From: Aureispira sp. CCB-QB1
GTDB taxonomy: Bacteria; Bacteroidota; Bacteroidia; Chitinophagales; Saprospiraceae
DNA: 39,510 nucleotides
NCBI RefSeq assembly: GCF_000724545.1
Contig: NZ_JHBV01000052.1
Span: 1 to 39,510, forward strand
Reading direction: 5' to 3'
Shown here: in pieces, positions 18,001-27,382 of the stretch
Layout of the letters: every line of letters starts with the position of its first letter
Position numbering within the stretch: the stretch's first letter is position 1
The notes under the pieces: model-generated
The model's database searches: none
The model's input: the letters and a program-made list of their open reading frames with translations, nothing else
What the model was told of the DNA's origin: nothing
Position numbers and translations under genes: made by a program

Positions 18001-21000
18001 TGTTGGTGCTTCGTTTGTTGGAGATGGCTTGGTTCATGTTGTTGGTACAGGGAACCTTTTGGTTAGTGACTCTTTTTACGTGCAATTAACAACTCCTTCT
18101 TGTGTTTTTGAAATGGAAGATACGGTACCTGTTTTTGTTAATCAAGCACCGATAGCAGTAGATGATTATGTAAGTACTGCGGAGAATACTACTTTGATTA
18201 TTAATGTTCAGGCGAATGATACAGATGCCAATGCACCTGGAGATACTTTACTAACAAGCATAATAAGTGGTCCAACTAGTGGAGGGATTATCAGTGTCAT
18301 CAATGGAGATAGTCTAAGTTATACGCCTCCACTTAATTTTGTTGGAAAAGATACGGTTGTTTATGCTATATGTGATACAAGTGGTCTTTGCGATACCGCT
18401 ATAGTGTACATAGATGTTTTATTAGATACTGATAACGATGGAATTGCAGATGTTACTGATTTAGACGATGACAATGATGGGATTCCTGATGTGGTGGAAA
18501 ATTACAGTGGTGATAGTGACGGAGATGGAATAGTTGATTATGAGGATCCAGATTTTTGTGCGACTCATTTCCAAGGGGTAAATGGATGGGATTGTAATAC
18601 AGATGGTTTACCTGATTTTGGGGATGATTTGGATGGTGATGGAACACCCAATTATATGGATCCAGATTTCTTCAATTGTGGTAGCCTTGAGAATGGCGTT
18701 TGTAGCAATTATGATGTAGATGGAGATGGAGTGCCTAACCATACAGATTTAGATTCTGATAATGATGGTATACCAGATTTAGTGGAAGCAGGTGGAACAG
18801 ATACCAATGGAGATGGAAGGGTAGATAATACCAGTGACCTTGATGGCGATGGTTTGGTTGATGCATTAGATAATGATGATACCGATGGTCCAGAAGGTTC
18901 TAGCCCTTGTAGCCCTCAATCTAGTTGTTTATTGACAAGCTCTACTAGTCTTTTGTTGGATACCAATAACGATGGAACAACAGACAATAATAATGATACG
19001 GATGGTGATGGAATTCCTAACCAAATGGATTTGGATAGTGACAACGATGGAATTGCAGATGTTGTGGAAGCAGGTGGAACGGACACGGATGGTGATGGTT
19101 ATATTGATAGCTATATAGATGCAGATGGTGATGGCTTTAATGACGTGGTAGATGGTGATGTAGGCAACGACGGAATTGCTGAAAATAGTGCCAATGCTTT
19201 AGTATTGACAGGAGCCGATACGGACAACGATGGTGCTCCAAATTCTTATCTTGATGGAGATACGGACGGTGACGGTATCTTAGATCAAATGGATTTGGAT
19301 AGTGACAACGATGGAATTGCAGATGTTGTGGAAGCAGGGGGAACAGACACGGATGGTGATGGTTATATTGATAGCTATATAGATGTAGATGGCGATGGCT
19401 TTAATGATGTGGTCGATGGCGACGTAGGCAATGACGGTACTGCGGAGAATAGTGGAAATGTTTTAGTGTTGACGGGAGCCGACACCGACAACGATGGTGC
19501 TCCAAATTCTTACCCTGATGGAGATACGGACGGTGATGGTATCTTAGATCAAATGGATTTGGATAGTGACAACGATGGAATTGCAGATGTTGTGGAAGCA
19601 GGGGGAACAGACACGGATGGTGATGGTTATATTGATAGCTATATAGATGTAGATGGCGATGGCTTTAACGATGTGGTAGATGGCGATGTAGGCAATGATG
19701 GTACTGCGGAGAATAGTGGAAATGTTTTAGTATTGACAGGAGCCGACACCGACAACGATGGTGCTCCAAATTCTTATCCTAATGGCGATTTCGATGGTGA
19801 TGGAATTCTCAACCAATTAGACTTAGATGCAGACAATGATGGTATTTTAGATATTACAGAAGTTGGAGGTGTTGATGCTAATAATGATGGTATGGCAGAT
19901 GCTTATGTAGATGTGGATGGGGATGGATTTAATGATGCTGTGGATGGAGATGTAGGCAATGATGGTGTCGCCGAGAATAGTGCCAATGCGTTGACTTTGA
20001 CAGGAGCTGACACCGACAACGATGGTACACCCAACTCTTATCCTAATGATAACGCAGATGGGGATAACAACCTTAATTTCTTGGATATTGACTCGGATAA
20101 TGATGGTATTGTAGATAATGTTGAAGGACAAGCCACAGGTAATTATATAGCACCTGCTGGAACGGATGCCGATAATGATGGTATTGATGATGCTTATGAC
20201 AACGATGATGCTGCATTTGGTGGAGCGGGATCAGGGATTACTCCTAATAACCAAGATAAGGTAGATGCGCCTGATTATTTGGATTTGGATTCGGATAATG
20301 ATGGTCTGATTGATGCCATAGAAGGACACGATAGCGATGGCGATGGTATTGCTGATGCAGGTTCTTTGGCTAATACGGGTTTGCCTGGAGGAACAACAGA
20401 TGCCGATGGCGATGGTTTGTTGGATGGTTATGATAACAATACTTCAAGTTCAGATGCAACCAATGGTAGCCTAACGGCCAATAGCCATCCAGATGTCATT
20501 AATAAAATGACTATAGAAAGAGATTGGAGAGAAGGCAATACGACCTATATTACCAATGATGTCAATAGTACGCCTTTAGGGATGACTGCTACTGGAAATG
20601 TTTTGACGAATGATTTTGACTTAGAAGGTAATTCCTTGCTTTTAAATACGCTGACAATAGATACCGATGGTGATGGTATCCCTGAAACAGTAACAGGTTT
20701 GGGGACAGGAGTAACCGTAGGAGGTGTTAATGAAGATGGCACTCCAAATGCAAATGCAGGAACTTTAACACAAAATACCGATGGAACTTATACCTTTGTA
20801 CCCAATACAGGGTTCATTGGAGAAGTAACCTATACTTATGAAGCTTGTGATGATGGTAGCCCTCAAGTATGTGGAACTGCAACTGTAACCATAGATGTAG
20901 AGCCTGATCCAAGCACAGATAATGGGGAGGTGGCTCCAGCGCCAGATGTAAATACAACTTATGGTGCTTTAGCAGTCAACGGAAACGTATTGGCAAATGA

Positions 21001-22663
21001 TAATGATCCTGATGGAGACAATTTGCTAGTCACAGGTACTATTAATATAGATACAGACGGAGATGGCGTGGTAGATGGTACGGCACCTGTAGGGAGTTCT
21101 ACAGCTGTGGCAGGAGTGGCTTTGGATGGAAGTCCTGTTACAAATGCAGGTACATTGACGCAAAATGCCAATGGAACATATACTTTCATTCCAGCAGCAG
21201 ATTTTGTTGGAACAGTTAATTATGAATATACAGTGTGCGATGATGGTATTCCAATGACTTGTGAATTGACAACTGTAACCATAAATGTATTGCCACAACT
21301 GTATAATAGTACCAATGCTATAGATGACGAGGAGTTTATGGACAAAGGAAGTACATTGAATGCAAATGTATTAGATAATGATAGTGACGTAGAAGGAGAT
21401 GTACAAACAGTAAGCTTAGTCAATGGACCAAGCCAAGGTAGCTTGACTTTAAATGCTAATGGAAGTTACTCTTATACGCCAACAGATCCTAACTATTCTG
21501 GTACAGATAAGTTTGTTTATAGTGTTTGTGATAATGGTATACCTCAAGTTTGTGATACCGCAACAGTATATCTGACGATCTTAAATGTTAACAAGGACTA
21601 CAGCGAAACAGGGGTATATGGTATCGCTTGGCATAGAGCAATTAGAGATGCCAATGCTGATAATACTTTGGATGGCACGACAGATGTTTGGCTTGGGTCT
21701 CAAACAGATTTTGAAACAGGTACTTTGGCACTAGATAATTTTGACGATGGAATTAGTTTTGGGTCTGGTGCAGGTCAGTTCCCTACCCAAGTAATTGCAA
21801 ACCAAACTTTCAACTTAGATATAACGGTCAATTCATCTGTCGCCGATAATGTGTTTTATGGTTTGTGGATTGATTGGAACAACGATGGTGTTTATGATGA
21901 TTTTTACAACGGAAGTGTAGCAACAGCAAGTCCAACCACAACAACTGTAGCAATCACCGTTCCTGCTAGTTACAATGGGTCAGAAACAGTCAACGTACGC
22001 TTGAGAGCAGATGACGATGCTTTTGCTATCGGTGATTTTGCAGGTGGAAGAACCAATGGGGAGGTAGAAGATTACCAAGCATTAGTAATTGATTTGCCAG
22101 TAGAGTTATTGGATTTTACAGCGAATTTAGAGGGCAAGAACATAGGAAACCTAGCATGGTCAACAGCAACTGAATTAAATAATGCTGGATACGAAGTAGA
22201 ACATGCTTTCTCCAATACAGGAGGAGTGCTAGAGTTTAATCAAATTGGTTTTGTAACAGGAGCAGGAACAACAAATTTGACTCAATATTATAACTACAAA
22301 GTACCGAATTTGACCTCTGGTATCCATTACTTCCGCTTAAAACAAGTGGATTACGATGGAACTTATGCTTATAGCCCTATACGAGCACTAGAAGTAAGCC
22401 TGCCATTGGTAGAGCAATTATTCCCAACACTACTAAGTAAAGGAAATAATAGAGTGTATATACAGGTTAGAAATAGCGATCATTATCAAATAGAGGTGAT
22501 TACAGAATTGGGACAAATAGTAGAAACTCATAAAGCACAAATTGATGCAAATACATTCTATGAACTTGGCTTGGAAATGAGTAACTATACCTCAGGAATG
22601 TATATTATCAGAGTGAGTTCAGGAGCCGATAATCATTCTGTATACAAAATACGTATTGAGTAG
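15035..22663 (+). CDS. Giant secreted protein with Ig-like domains, TSP3 calcium repeats, GEVED and T9SS type A tail
   Basis: A 2542-residue secreted protein. Signal peptide about 1-28 ([12 protein letters not shown]). About 30-250: an N-terminal beta domain with DPNGDGYVD. About 270-1030: several Ig-like or adhesive beta modules with GNWT words. About 1037-1130: a tandem-95/cadherin-like Ig domain ([24 protein letters not shown]). About 1130-1815: aspartate-rich thrombospondin type 3 (TSP3) calcium repeats, including four 88-residue units. About 1830-2182: three more tandem-95-type domains with [12 protein letters not shown]-like ends. About 2187-2352: GEVED domain ([19 protein letters not shown]). 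About 2355-2465: a fibronectin-like module beginning LPVELLDF. About 2470-2542: type A sorting tail ending in MYIIRVSSG. An extended, calcium-stiffened surface adhesin or matrix fibre is inferred. A start at the ATG at 15044 is also possible. Confidence 0.92.
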   Translation: MENMYTRLSLNGVLLTFFLLVGVAGNSQTPGLIFDPAVGSVLDPNGDGYVDIEGNGFSNDGYDVDEFEIPMFGIPSLMDEIDSDLASGPNCGFTDIVEDFNNYGYYGAFDGTNFIVRVRLGSFAPNAKGYTVLIDTDGLFGPGQDPNATAENPGFELAVFLMSKHGVYVTDVDGANNCAGPTTSFPLSTHHQKSISSLTTCGDTDVFYDFYVPLSAMGVTTSQPLRMVATTNTSNTCALEGSVSDIQGVPESTCVPCTYIDIIDQFPPTPIDSLCDTCGGFPPVLSDCPEFNNAFLLEGATSFTGKGEANQTIYIEVHYGPSYTDIEYDTVLADGSGNWTSAALDSVLSEGDSILISGLTPGKSPTKYPCSDLVVLSASSDCTPGWTSTPTLAKNGYCAGVGVGVPGATVNVYLNGTLLTPANAPVIVAPDGSFNWDCGSRSGCSGGGGGCMANGLYTITQVLPGQCESPGFSSCYGISGASTPPVVNQPIAASDTEISGTAAPNAYVEYYVAPNSFFTYADGAGNWTISNLNLYSLACTNLQFYTASSGTCWSAIVNVPVSDRIDTAVTPILNCTSVAGDITVSGLVPGAPAGDTVFVFVVDASAGGTLVRDTFLVNESSGFIDSLSIVLGAGDQIYAQHGLVSCTPAVGAASDACTIPDTTARPSINCSLAYREGDLSVQGSYTVGGATIRLYIDGDSIGTVVTSGPGAWTINVASDALYAGGKLTATAELAPDEESFHSDFCTVECLPPATNLTLVNNGANELCNTIDTLFFSVLSTESLVIYEPWDIIGDSAIGPAALGTGGDINLYASPLTTNPAKISVKVIKFSSTPCSFTMEDTVTLTVNPLPIRTLSVGPADTTICRNEAVGIRVLSSQLDVLYYLTDSSTGAVIGDSVLGTGGTITLNSGAIFDTTTIIVNAVDTTKVTNCSVELDNVAHVNIIPTPNTALAVTTDDLVVNVNGATNVNVTTENNALFTYQVKRISDNSNVGASFVGDGLVHVVGTGNLLVSDSFYVQLTTPSCVFEMEDTVPVFVNQAPIAVDDYVSTAENTTLIINVQANDTDANAPGDTLLTSIISGPTSGGIISVINGDSLSYTPPLNFVGKDTVVYAICDTSGLCDTAIVYIDVLLDTDNDGIADVTDLDDDNDGIPDVVENYSGDSDGDGIVDYEDPDFCATHFQGVNGWDCNTDGLPDFGDDLDGDGTPNYMDPDFFNCGSLENGVCSNYDVDGDGVPNHTDLDSDNDGIPDLVEAGGTDTNGDGRVDNTSDLDGDGLVDALDNDDTDGPEGSSPCSPQSSCLLTSSTSLLLDTNNDGTTDNNNDTDGDGIPNQMDLDSDNDGIADVVEAGGTDTDGDGYIDSYIDADGDGFNDVVDGDVGNDGIAENSANALVLTGADTDNDGAPNSYLDGDTDGDGILDQMDLDSDNDGIADVVEAGGTDTDGDGYIDSYIDVDGDGFNDVVDGDVGNDGTAENSGNVLVLTGADTDNDGAPNSYPDGDTDGDGILDQMDLDSDNDGIADVVEAGGTDTDGDGYIDSYIDVDGDGFNDVVDGDVGNDGTAENSGNVLVLTGADTDNDGAPNSYPNGDFDGDGILNQLDLDADNDGILDITEVGGVDANNDGMADAYVDVDGDGFNDAVDGDVGNDGVAENSANALTLTGADTDNDGTPNSYPNDNADGDNNLNFLDIDSDNDGIVDNVEGQATGNYIAPAGTDADNDGIDDAYDNDDAAFGGAGSGITPNNQDKVDAPDYLDLDSDNDGLIDAIEGHDSDGDGIADAGSLANTGLPGGTTDADGDGLLDGYDNNTSSSDATNGSLTANSHPDVINKMTIERDWREGNTTYITNDVNSTPLGMTATGNVLTNDFDLEGNSLLLNTLTIDTDGDGIPETVTGLGTGVTVGGVNEDGTPNANAGTLTQNTDGTYTFVPNTGFIGEVTYTYEACDDGSPQVCGTATVTIDVEPDPSTDNGEVAPAPDVNTTYGALAVNGNVLANDNDPDGDNLLVTGTINIDTDGDGVVDGTAPVGSSTAVAGVALDGSPVTNAGTLTQNANGTYTFIPAADFVGTVNYEYTVCDDGIPMTCELTTVTINVLPQLYNSTNAIDDEEFMDKGSTLNANVLDNDSDVEGDVQTVSLVNGPSQGSLTLNANGSYSYTPTDPNYSGTDKFVYSVCDNGIPQVCDTATVYLTILNVNKDYSETGVYGIAWHRAIRDANADNTLDGTTDVWLGSQTDFETGTLALDNFDDGISFGSGAGQFPTQVIANQTFNLDITVNSSVADNVFYGLWIDWNNDGVYDDFYNGSVATASPTTTTVAITVPASYNGSETVNVRLRADDDAFAIGDFAGGRTNGEVEDYQALVIDLPVELLDFTANLEGKNIGNLAWSTATELNNAGYEVEHAFSNTGGVLEFNQIGFVTGAGTTNLTQYYNYKVPNLTSGIHYFRLKQVDYDGTYAYSPIRALEVSLPLVEQLFPTLLSKGNNRVYIQVRNSDHYQIEVITELGQIVETHKAQIDANTFYELGLEMSNYTSGMYIIRVSSGADNHSVYKIRIE
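19025..20080 (+). repeat. Four tandem 264-base (88-codon) TSP3 repeat units
   Basis: Units begin at 19025, 19289, 19553 and 19817, exactly 264 bases apart, each opening with M/L-D-L-D-S/A-D-N-D-G. The related word LDIDSDNDG at 20081 marks the next boundary. Units two and three encode identical residues for the first 76 codons yet differ at seven silent sites. The fourth unit is more diverged. Earlier TSP3 repeats (18425-19024) have a different layout. Confidence 0.93.
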
Positions 22664-22767
22664 TTAGAAATACAATTATTATGGAGCAACCAGTTGATTG
22701 CATAAACTACTTGTTTTATTAATCCAATCAACTTGGTTGTGTAAGTTTTGACAGAAAATGGAAATAA

Positions 22768-22806
22768 AAAAAAAGTCGTCCCAGTTATCTGGTGATGACT
22801 TTTTTA
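22768..22806. terminator. Bidirectional terminator between convergent genes
   Basis: An imperfect stem, left arm near GTCGTCCCAG (22775-22784) and right arm CTGGTGATGAC (22789-22799), with one G-T pair and one bulge. An A-run lies on the left and a T-run on the right, so U-tracts follow the stem in both directions. It separates the giant gene (ending 22663) from the minus-strand gene (ending 22859). Confidence 0.7.
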
Positions 22807-22858
22807 TTTTTAACTATATCCTTATTTTCAAGACAAGACAAGCTTTTTTAAAATAACC

Positions 22859-23767
22859 TTAAGCCGCTTCTAAATTATCATCTAAGTTGGATGAAATATT
22901 TTGTATAATAGGATTGCTGCCATTGCTAGGGTCTTGGTGGTATATATCCATAAAGTATCGGTAAACCTCTGGCAAGTGTTCCTGCATCTTGGTAGGAATT
23001 TGAAAGAAATGTTCTGTACACATTTCAAAGATTTCCATGGACGGCAAACCCGTGTATAAAAACTGGTAGCCAATTTCAAATTCTCTTAAATGGTGTAGTT
23101 TGACTAGCAGTTCTTTTTTATCTTCATAAGGAATGGTATCATCAGAATAGCCGTATTTAATTTTAAATGCCTTGGCCATACCGTGTAGACCCGAGTGATA
23201 GTAATGTTCGGGATCTCTAATACCTTTGGTGAAGAAATTAATGGCTAGGAGTAGGCATGAAAAAACATCCGTATTAAACTCAACATAATGTAACTGCGTA
23301 TTGATGTCTGGAGTAATAAATTCTTTTGGAAAAAGAACGACCATACCTAAATTATCAAGAATCTCTTTTTCATCTTCGAGTCCCATTGTTAGTTGAACAG
23401 CTGTTGCCGAAACTAACAATTGCATATCGCCTGGTATTTTGTCTAAGAGGCGCATTTGAAATTGCTTTTGCAAACGAAAAACAGAGATGCGATCTTCAAA
23501 CTTTTTTTTGTGCTGAACACTCAATCTTCTATAATAAGGAAAAAAGCGAGCCAAGATATTTTTTTCTAGCTCACTGAGTCCTGGAGGGTGTCGTACATAC
23601 CACCATTCGTTGAGTCCATTACGCACAATATAAGCTCCAAGTCCTATAGAGAAAGGGACAACAGCAATCCATATAGTAGAAAATGGGAGGACATAGTTGT
23701 TATACGCCAATAGGAATATAACAGCAGCAAGAATAAAAGAAGGGATAAAAATTAAGCCAGCAAACAT
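22859..23767 (-). CDS. MtfA-like (peptidase M90 family) protein lacking the HExxH site
   Basis: A 302-residue protein with two N-terminal hydrophobic segments (about 3-22 and 30-48). Beyond them it follows the MtfA zinc-peptidase layout: LSELEKNILARFFPYYRRL, then M-Q-L-L-V-S-A-T-A-V-Q-L, then VVLFPKEFITP, and a C-terminal TEHFFQIPTKMQEHLPEVYR with YHQDP, matching the family's E-x-F-F-x-x-P and F-Y-x-Q-D-P words. Where active homologues have H-E-F-A-H, this protein has H195-G-M-A-K199. Catalytic Glu and the second His ligand are both replaced, so zinc peptidase activity is not expected. E. coli MtfA acts on the Mlc/glucose system; that role is not implied here. It may be a binding or regulatory relic. 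It is divergent from the acyl-CoA synthetase at 23972. Confidence 0.75.
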   Translation of the reverse strand: MFAGLIFIPSFILAAVIFLLAYNNYVLPFSTIWIAVVPFSIGLGAYIVRNGLNEWWYVRHPPGLSELEKNILARFFPYYRRLSVQHKKKFEDRISVFRLQKQFQMRLLDKIPGDMQLLVSATAVQLTMGLEDEKEILDNLGMVVLFPKEFITPDINTQLHYVEFNTDVFSCLLLAINFFTKGIRDPEHYYHSGLHGMAKAFKIKYGYSDDTIPYEDKKELLVKLHHLREFEIGYQFLYTGLPSMEIFEMCTEHFFQIPTKMQEHLPEVYRYFMDIYHQDPSNGSNPIIQNISSNLDDNLEAA

Positions 23768-23971
23768 AAATAATTATTTTTCAAAAAAATGAAAGATGTG
23801 CTCTACAAAGACAACAATTAAAAGAATGTAACAATGTAAAAAAAGATACGTTTAGGAAATGCTTTTATTTTTAAAAATATTGGTTCTGTACGATATTTTA
23901 CTTATTTTTCCTATGCAGCTATTTTTTGCACCGCAAATAACTTTAAATTACCAAAAACAATTCAAAACTAT

Positions 23972-25789
23972 ATGAATCCTACGAGATTATTTGATATCCC
24001 CTACTACCAATTAGAACAAGGACCCTTAGCCGCATCTATTGGCGGAAAGCACATCAAAGGTCATAATTACAGCTATAGTACCGAAGAATTTATAAAATTG
24101 GCAAACCAAGTTAGTTTGGGTTTGTTGCAAATGGGGGTGAAACCAGGGGATAAAATCGCTTTGATTTCTCATAATAATCGACCAGAATGGAATATCATGG
24201 ACATTGGAATGGCTCAAATTGGGGTGATTAATGTGCCGATTTACCCAACCATAAGTCCTAAAGAATATGTGTATATTTTTAATGATGCAAGTATCAAATA
24301 TTGCTTTTTGGGACATGGGGATTTGTTAGAAAAAGTACGAAAAGCACACCCTGATATTCCTAGTTTGCAGGGGATTTTTACTTTTGATAAGGTAGAAGGT
24401 GAAAAAGATGGCAAAGGTAATGACGTGCACCATTGGGAAACGATTCATACCGATGGAGATTTGGCACCAGTTGAGAAAATAAAAGCAGGGATCAAATCAG
24501 AAGACTTGGCAACTTTGATCTATACGTCTGGAACAACGGGTAATCCAAAAGGGGTAATGTTGTCGCACAATAATATTTTGAGCAATATTTTAGCTGTGGG
24601 ACCTTTGGTTCCCATCAAAAAAGGTGATGTTGCTTTGAGTTTCTTGCCGTTGTGCCATGTCTTTGAGCGTACGGTTGTTTATGCTTATATGTATATGGGA
24701 GCAAGTATCATGTATGCCCAAAGTATTGATACTTTAGGAGAAAGTCTAAAAGAAGTTCGTCCGCATTTCTTCACCACAGTACCTCGTTTATTAGAAAAAG
24801 TATATGAAAAAATTGTTACGAAAGCGAAAGAAGGTAGTCCTCTAAAGCAAAAGATATTCTTCTGGGCAGAGGGGCTGACCAATCAATATGCCTATGATTT
24901 TGAACCTTCTGGATTTAATTCAGTCAAATGGGCATTAGCTGATAAAATTGTATTTAGCAAAGTCCGTGAAAATCTAGGAGGACGTGTCAAAGGAATTTTG
25001 ACTGGGGCGGCTGCTTGCCCGCGCAAAATGGCGCAATTCTTTTCAGCCATAGGTGTGCCCGTTCGTGAGGGCTATGGTATGACTGAAACTTCGCCTGCAA
25101 TTGCTGTGAGCGGGTATGAGGCAAATTTGGCATTGTTGGGAACTGTTGGACCAATTATTCCAAAAGTAACGGTTCGTATTGATGTGAATGAAGAAGCTTA
25201 TGGTCCCGATGCTGGAGAAATTATGGTTAAAGGACCAAATGTAATGATGGGGTATTACAACAAACCAGAAAAAACAGCAGAGGAATTTACCGCAGATGGG
25301 TGGTTCTTGACAGGGGATGTTGGTAAGTTAATTCGAAAAAATGGCATTGATTTTCTTAAAATAACCGATCGAAAAAAAGAATTGTTAAAAACTTCAGGAG
25401 GAAAATATGTTGCTCCAGCGCCAATTGAAGGAATTTTTCGTGAAGATTTCTTAGTGGAACAAGTCATGGTTATTGGTGATAATAGAAAATTTGTTTCTGC
25501 TTTAATTTTACCTGCTATGGATACATTGGAACAATGGTGCAAGAAAAAAGGCATCAATGTCAGTTCTAAAGAAGCAATGTTGGAAGATAAGCAAGTGTTG
25601 GAGTATTTTGAAAAATTAGTGACCAAACTGAATCCTAACTTTAGCAAAGTAGAACAAATTAAGAAATTTAAGCTAGTTGCTGGTCCTTGGGATGTAGACT
25701 CTGGACATTTGACACCAACCATGAAATTGAAGCGTCGTGTTATTTTATCCGATTACAAAGACGTTATTGCTAGTATTTACAACGACTAA
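23972..25789 (+). CDS. fadD: Long-chain fatty acid--CoA ligase (AMP-binding enzyme)
   Basis: A 605-residue member of the adenylate-forming superfamily, long-chain acyl-CoA synthetase type. It activates fatty acids through an acyl-AMP to acyl-CoA for beta-oxidation or lipid synthesis. Motifs: the P-loop-like LIYTSGTTGNPKGVMLSH at about 183-200, GYGMTETSP at about 367-375, the DGWFLTGDVG motif at about 444-453, and the hinge and lysine region ITDRKKELLKTSGGKYVAP after it. It resembles the eukaryote-like COG1022 branch (C-terminal SKVEQIKKF and LTPTMKLKRR) rather than E. coli FadD, so the gene symbol is by function only. No beta-oxidation genes are adjacent. A 15-base perfect hairpin follows. 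Confidence 0.93.
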   Translation: MNPTRLFDIPYYQLEQGPLAASIGGKHIKGHNYSYSTEEFIKLANQVSLGLLQMGVKPGDKIALISHNNRPEWNIMDIGMAQIGVINVPIYPTISPKEYVYIFNDASIKYCFLGHGDLLEKVRKAHPDIPSLQGIFTFDKVEGEKDGKGNDVHHWETIHTDGDLAPVEKIKAGIKSEDLATLIYTSGTTGNPKGVMLSHNNILSNILAVGPLVPIKKGDVALSFLPLCHVFERTVVYAYMYMGASIMYAQSIDTLGESLKEVRPHFFTTVPRLLEKVYEKIVTKAKEGSPLKQKIFFWAEGLTNQYAYDFEPSGFNSVKWALADKIVFSKVRENLGGRVKGILTGAAACPRKMAQFFSAIGVPVREGYGMTETSPAIAVSGYEANLALLGTVGPIIPKVTVRIDVNEEAYGPDAGEIMVKGPNVMMGYYNKPEKTAEEFTADGWFLTGDVGKLIRKNGIDFLKITDRKKELLKTSGGKYVAPAPIEGIFREDFLVEQVMVIGDNRKFVSALILPAMDTLEQWCKKKGINVSSKEAMLEDKQVLEYFEKLVTKLNPNFSKVEQIKKFKLVAGPWDVDSGHLTPTMKLKRRVILSDYKDVIASIYND

Positions 25790-25808
25790 TGTCGTTCATC
25801 TGATAAAA

Positions 25809-25844
25809 AAATGCAGCTTGAAAATTCGATTTCAAGCTGCATTT
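25809..25844. terminator. Strong bidirectional terminator
   Basis: Fifteen-base perfect arms, AAATGCAGCTTGAAA (25809-25823) and TTTCAAGCTGCATTT (25830-25844), enclose a six-base loop. A-rich and T-rich flanks give U-tracts in both directions. It serves the ligase gene ending 25789 and the convergent lipoprotein gene ending 25857. Confidence 0.88.
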
Positions 25845-25856
25845 GCTTTATAGGTG

Positions 25857-26405
25857 TTAGAGAGAAGGACTAAAACCAAAACCACCGCCACCACCGCTAC
25901 TATCGTAGCAGTTTTGAACAGGAATTGTCGCAGTAGTTGTACTCGATGAGTTGTCTGTTACCCATTGCCCAGAAGCATCTTGTTTGAGTACTTTGTCAAC
26001 TTCTACTTTGATAGAATGGTAGCGCATCGTTGCGTTAGAGAAGGTGTTTATTCGACTAGAAGTGGTTGAGTTAGCAGGAACATCAATTGTATAAGTATTG
26101 GGAATAGAGGACATATTGGCATTTCTCCACCCAAACACGGTTACTTTTCTATGATAAGGTTTGGTTCCTGTTACATACACCAATGTTTCATAAGAATTGC
26201 CAGAGTGAGACGTGCCATAACAAGGTCCTGTAGCGACGACATAGGGTCTTAAAACCGTGCTAGCAGTTCCTCTAAAATTACTATTGGCTGCCAATGTTTC
26301 TACAGTTGATTCTTCACCAGTAGCTACTTCCAAAATTTCCTCCTTTTCACAAGAGGTTACAGCAAGCAATAAGGCGATAAGAGCAACAAAAAAATTCTTT
26401 TTCAT
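25857..26405 (-). CDS. Small lipoprotein of unknown function
   Basis: A 182-residue predicted lipoprotein with lipobox Cys19 (LLLAVTSC followed by EKEE). After a Thr/Glu linker, residues ~55-165 form beta-rich sequence with a SGNSYETLVYVTGTKPYHRK segment and a Ser/Thr-rich stretch, then a C-terminal glycine-rich GGGGGFGF. Two cysteines (in GPCYGT and QNCYDS) could form a disulfide. No family was recognised. It is a single-gene unit, convergent with the ligase. Confidence 0.65.
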   Translation of the reverse strand: MKKNFFVALIALLLAVTSCEKEEILEVATGEESTVETLAANSNFRGTASTVLRPYVVATGPCYGTSHSGNSYETLVYVTGTKPYHRKVTVFGWRNANMSSIPNTYTIDVPANSTTSSRINTFSNATMRYHSIKVEVDKVLKQDASGQWVTDNSSSTTTATIPVQNCYDSSGGGGGFGFSPSL

Positions 26406-26631
26406 GTTATAAATTTAGTTAATGAAGCGCTTACTAGATTGTTTTGAGTCGTTGTTCAGCTTTATTCGACTAGATTCAATTGATAGGTACCTATTTTTAC
26501 AGATAACAATAAAGATTTACTTCATCTGTTGTTATTACAAAAATAGGCGATTCTACATGAAGAAACTCTAGTAATAAAAAAGCGCCGATAGCCGACTAAA
26601 AAGCGTTGGAGTTACAATGAAATGCGATGTT

Positions 26632-27381
26632 TTAGTATAATTTTTTTAAAAATTCTAAGACAGCCTCTTTCTTTCTTATGGAAACAGGAATGTGATGATT
26701 TTGTGAACAAACTAGTCCCTGATTATCTCGTTTATCGTACCGAAGGATGTGTTCAGAGTTGACCAGAAAAGATTGATGGGTACGCAAAAAGAGTTGACTA
26801 GGAAGCAAGGTTTCATACTCTCGTAAATTTTTTGACACAATAATTTCTTCCTGATTTAGGAGATGAAAGGTCGTGTAATTTCCCTCACCTTGGCAGTAAA
26901 TAATATCTTTTATATTGATAATGTGAATGCTATCTAATGTTTTTAGGCTTATTTTCTTAATAACTTTTGGCGTAGAATCTACCTGTTGTAAAAATAAATC
27001 TAGGCGCTCTTCTAGTTTCTCTTGATAACTTTGTTCTTGCGATTTTTTTATAGCAGTCAAAAAATCTTCTGGATCAATGGGTTTGAGTATATAATCAATA
27101 GCTGCTACCTTGAATGCTTTTACAGCATATTGATTGTAAGCCGTTATAAAGATAACTTGAAAAGAATAGGGTTTGGTCTTGTTTAGAACATCAAAACCAT
27201 TGCCATCACCTAGTTGAACATCCAACAGTACCAAATCGGGTTGGTGATTTCGGATTTTCTCGATAGCTGAGGGGACACTGTGTGCCTCACCAACAATATC
27301 AAGGTGTGGAGTATAGAGTAGGATTGTCTGGCGAAGGGCTTTTCTTGCCCTTGCTTCATCATCAACAATTATGACACGCAT
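26632..27381 (-). CDS. LytTR family response regulator
   Basis: The start at 27381 (MRVIIVDDEARARKALR) is preferred to the in-frame ATG at 27417, which would place 12 hydrophobic residues before the receiver and overlap the kinase gene. The protein is 249 residues. Receiver domain 1-~120: acidic D7/D8, phosphorylation site D54 (LVLLDVQLGDG), T80 and K100 (DYILKPID). LytTR DNA-binding domain about 145-245, with the IKDIIYCQGEGNYTTFHL and FLRTHQSFLVN words. It is the output partner of the histidine kinase whose stop codon is one base upstream of this start, so translational coupling is likely. The regulon is unknown. Confidence 0.93.
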   Translation of the reverse strand: MRVIIVDDEARARKALRQTILLYTPHLDIVGEAHSVPSAIEKIRNHQPDLVLLDVQLGDGNGFDVLNKTKPYSFQVIFITAYNQYAVKAFKVAAIDYILKPIDPEDFLTAIKKSQEQSYQEKLEERLDLFLQQVDSTPKVIKKISLKTLDSIHIINIKDIIYCQGEGNYTTFHLLNQEEIIVSKNLREYETLLPSQLFLRTHQSFLVNSEHILRYDKRDNQGLVCSQNHHIPVSIRKKEAVLEFLKKLY

Positions 27382-27382
27382 A

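Noticed and set aside
19025-20080. Regularly spaced repeats considered as a CRISPR array
   Set aside because: The repeats are 264 bases, in frame, and encode calcium-binding residues; there are no short repeats with unique spacers and no cas genes.
25255-25722. Minus-strand frame of 155 codons inside the acyl-CoA synthetase gene
   Set aside because: The plus-strand enzyme has all expected motifs throughout this region, so the antisense frame is a shadow.
26406-26631. Repeat GCCGATAGCCGA considered as a terminator of the response-regulator gene
   Set aside because: It is a direct repeat of GCCGA rather than an inverted repeat, so it does not form the needed stem.
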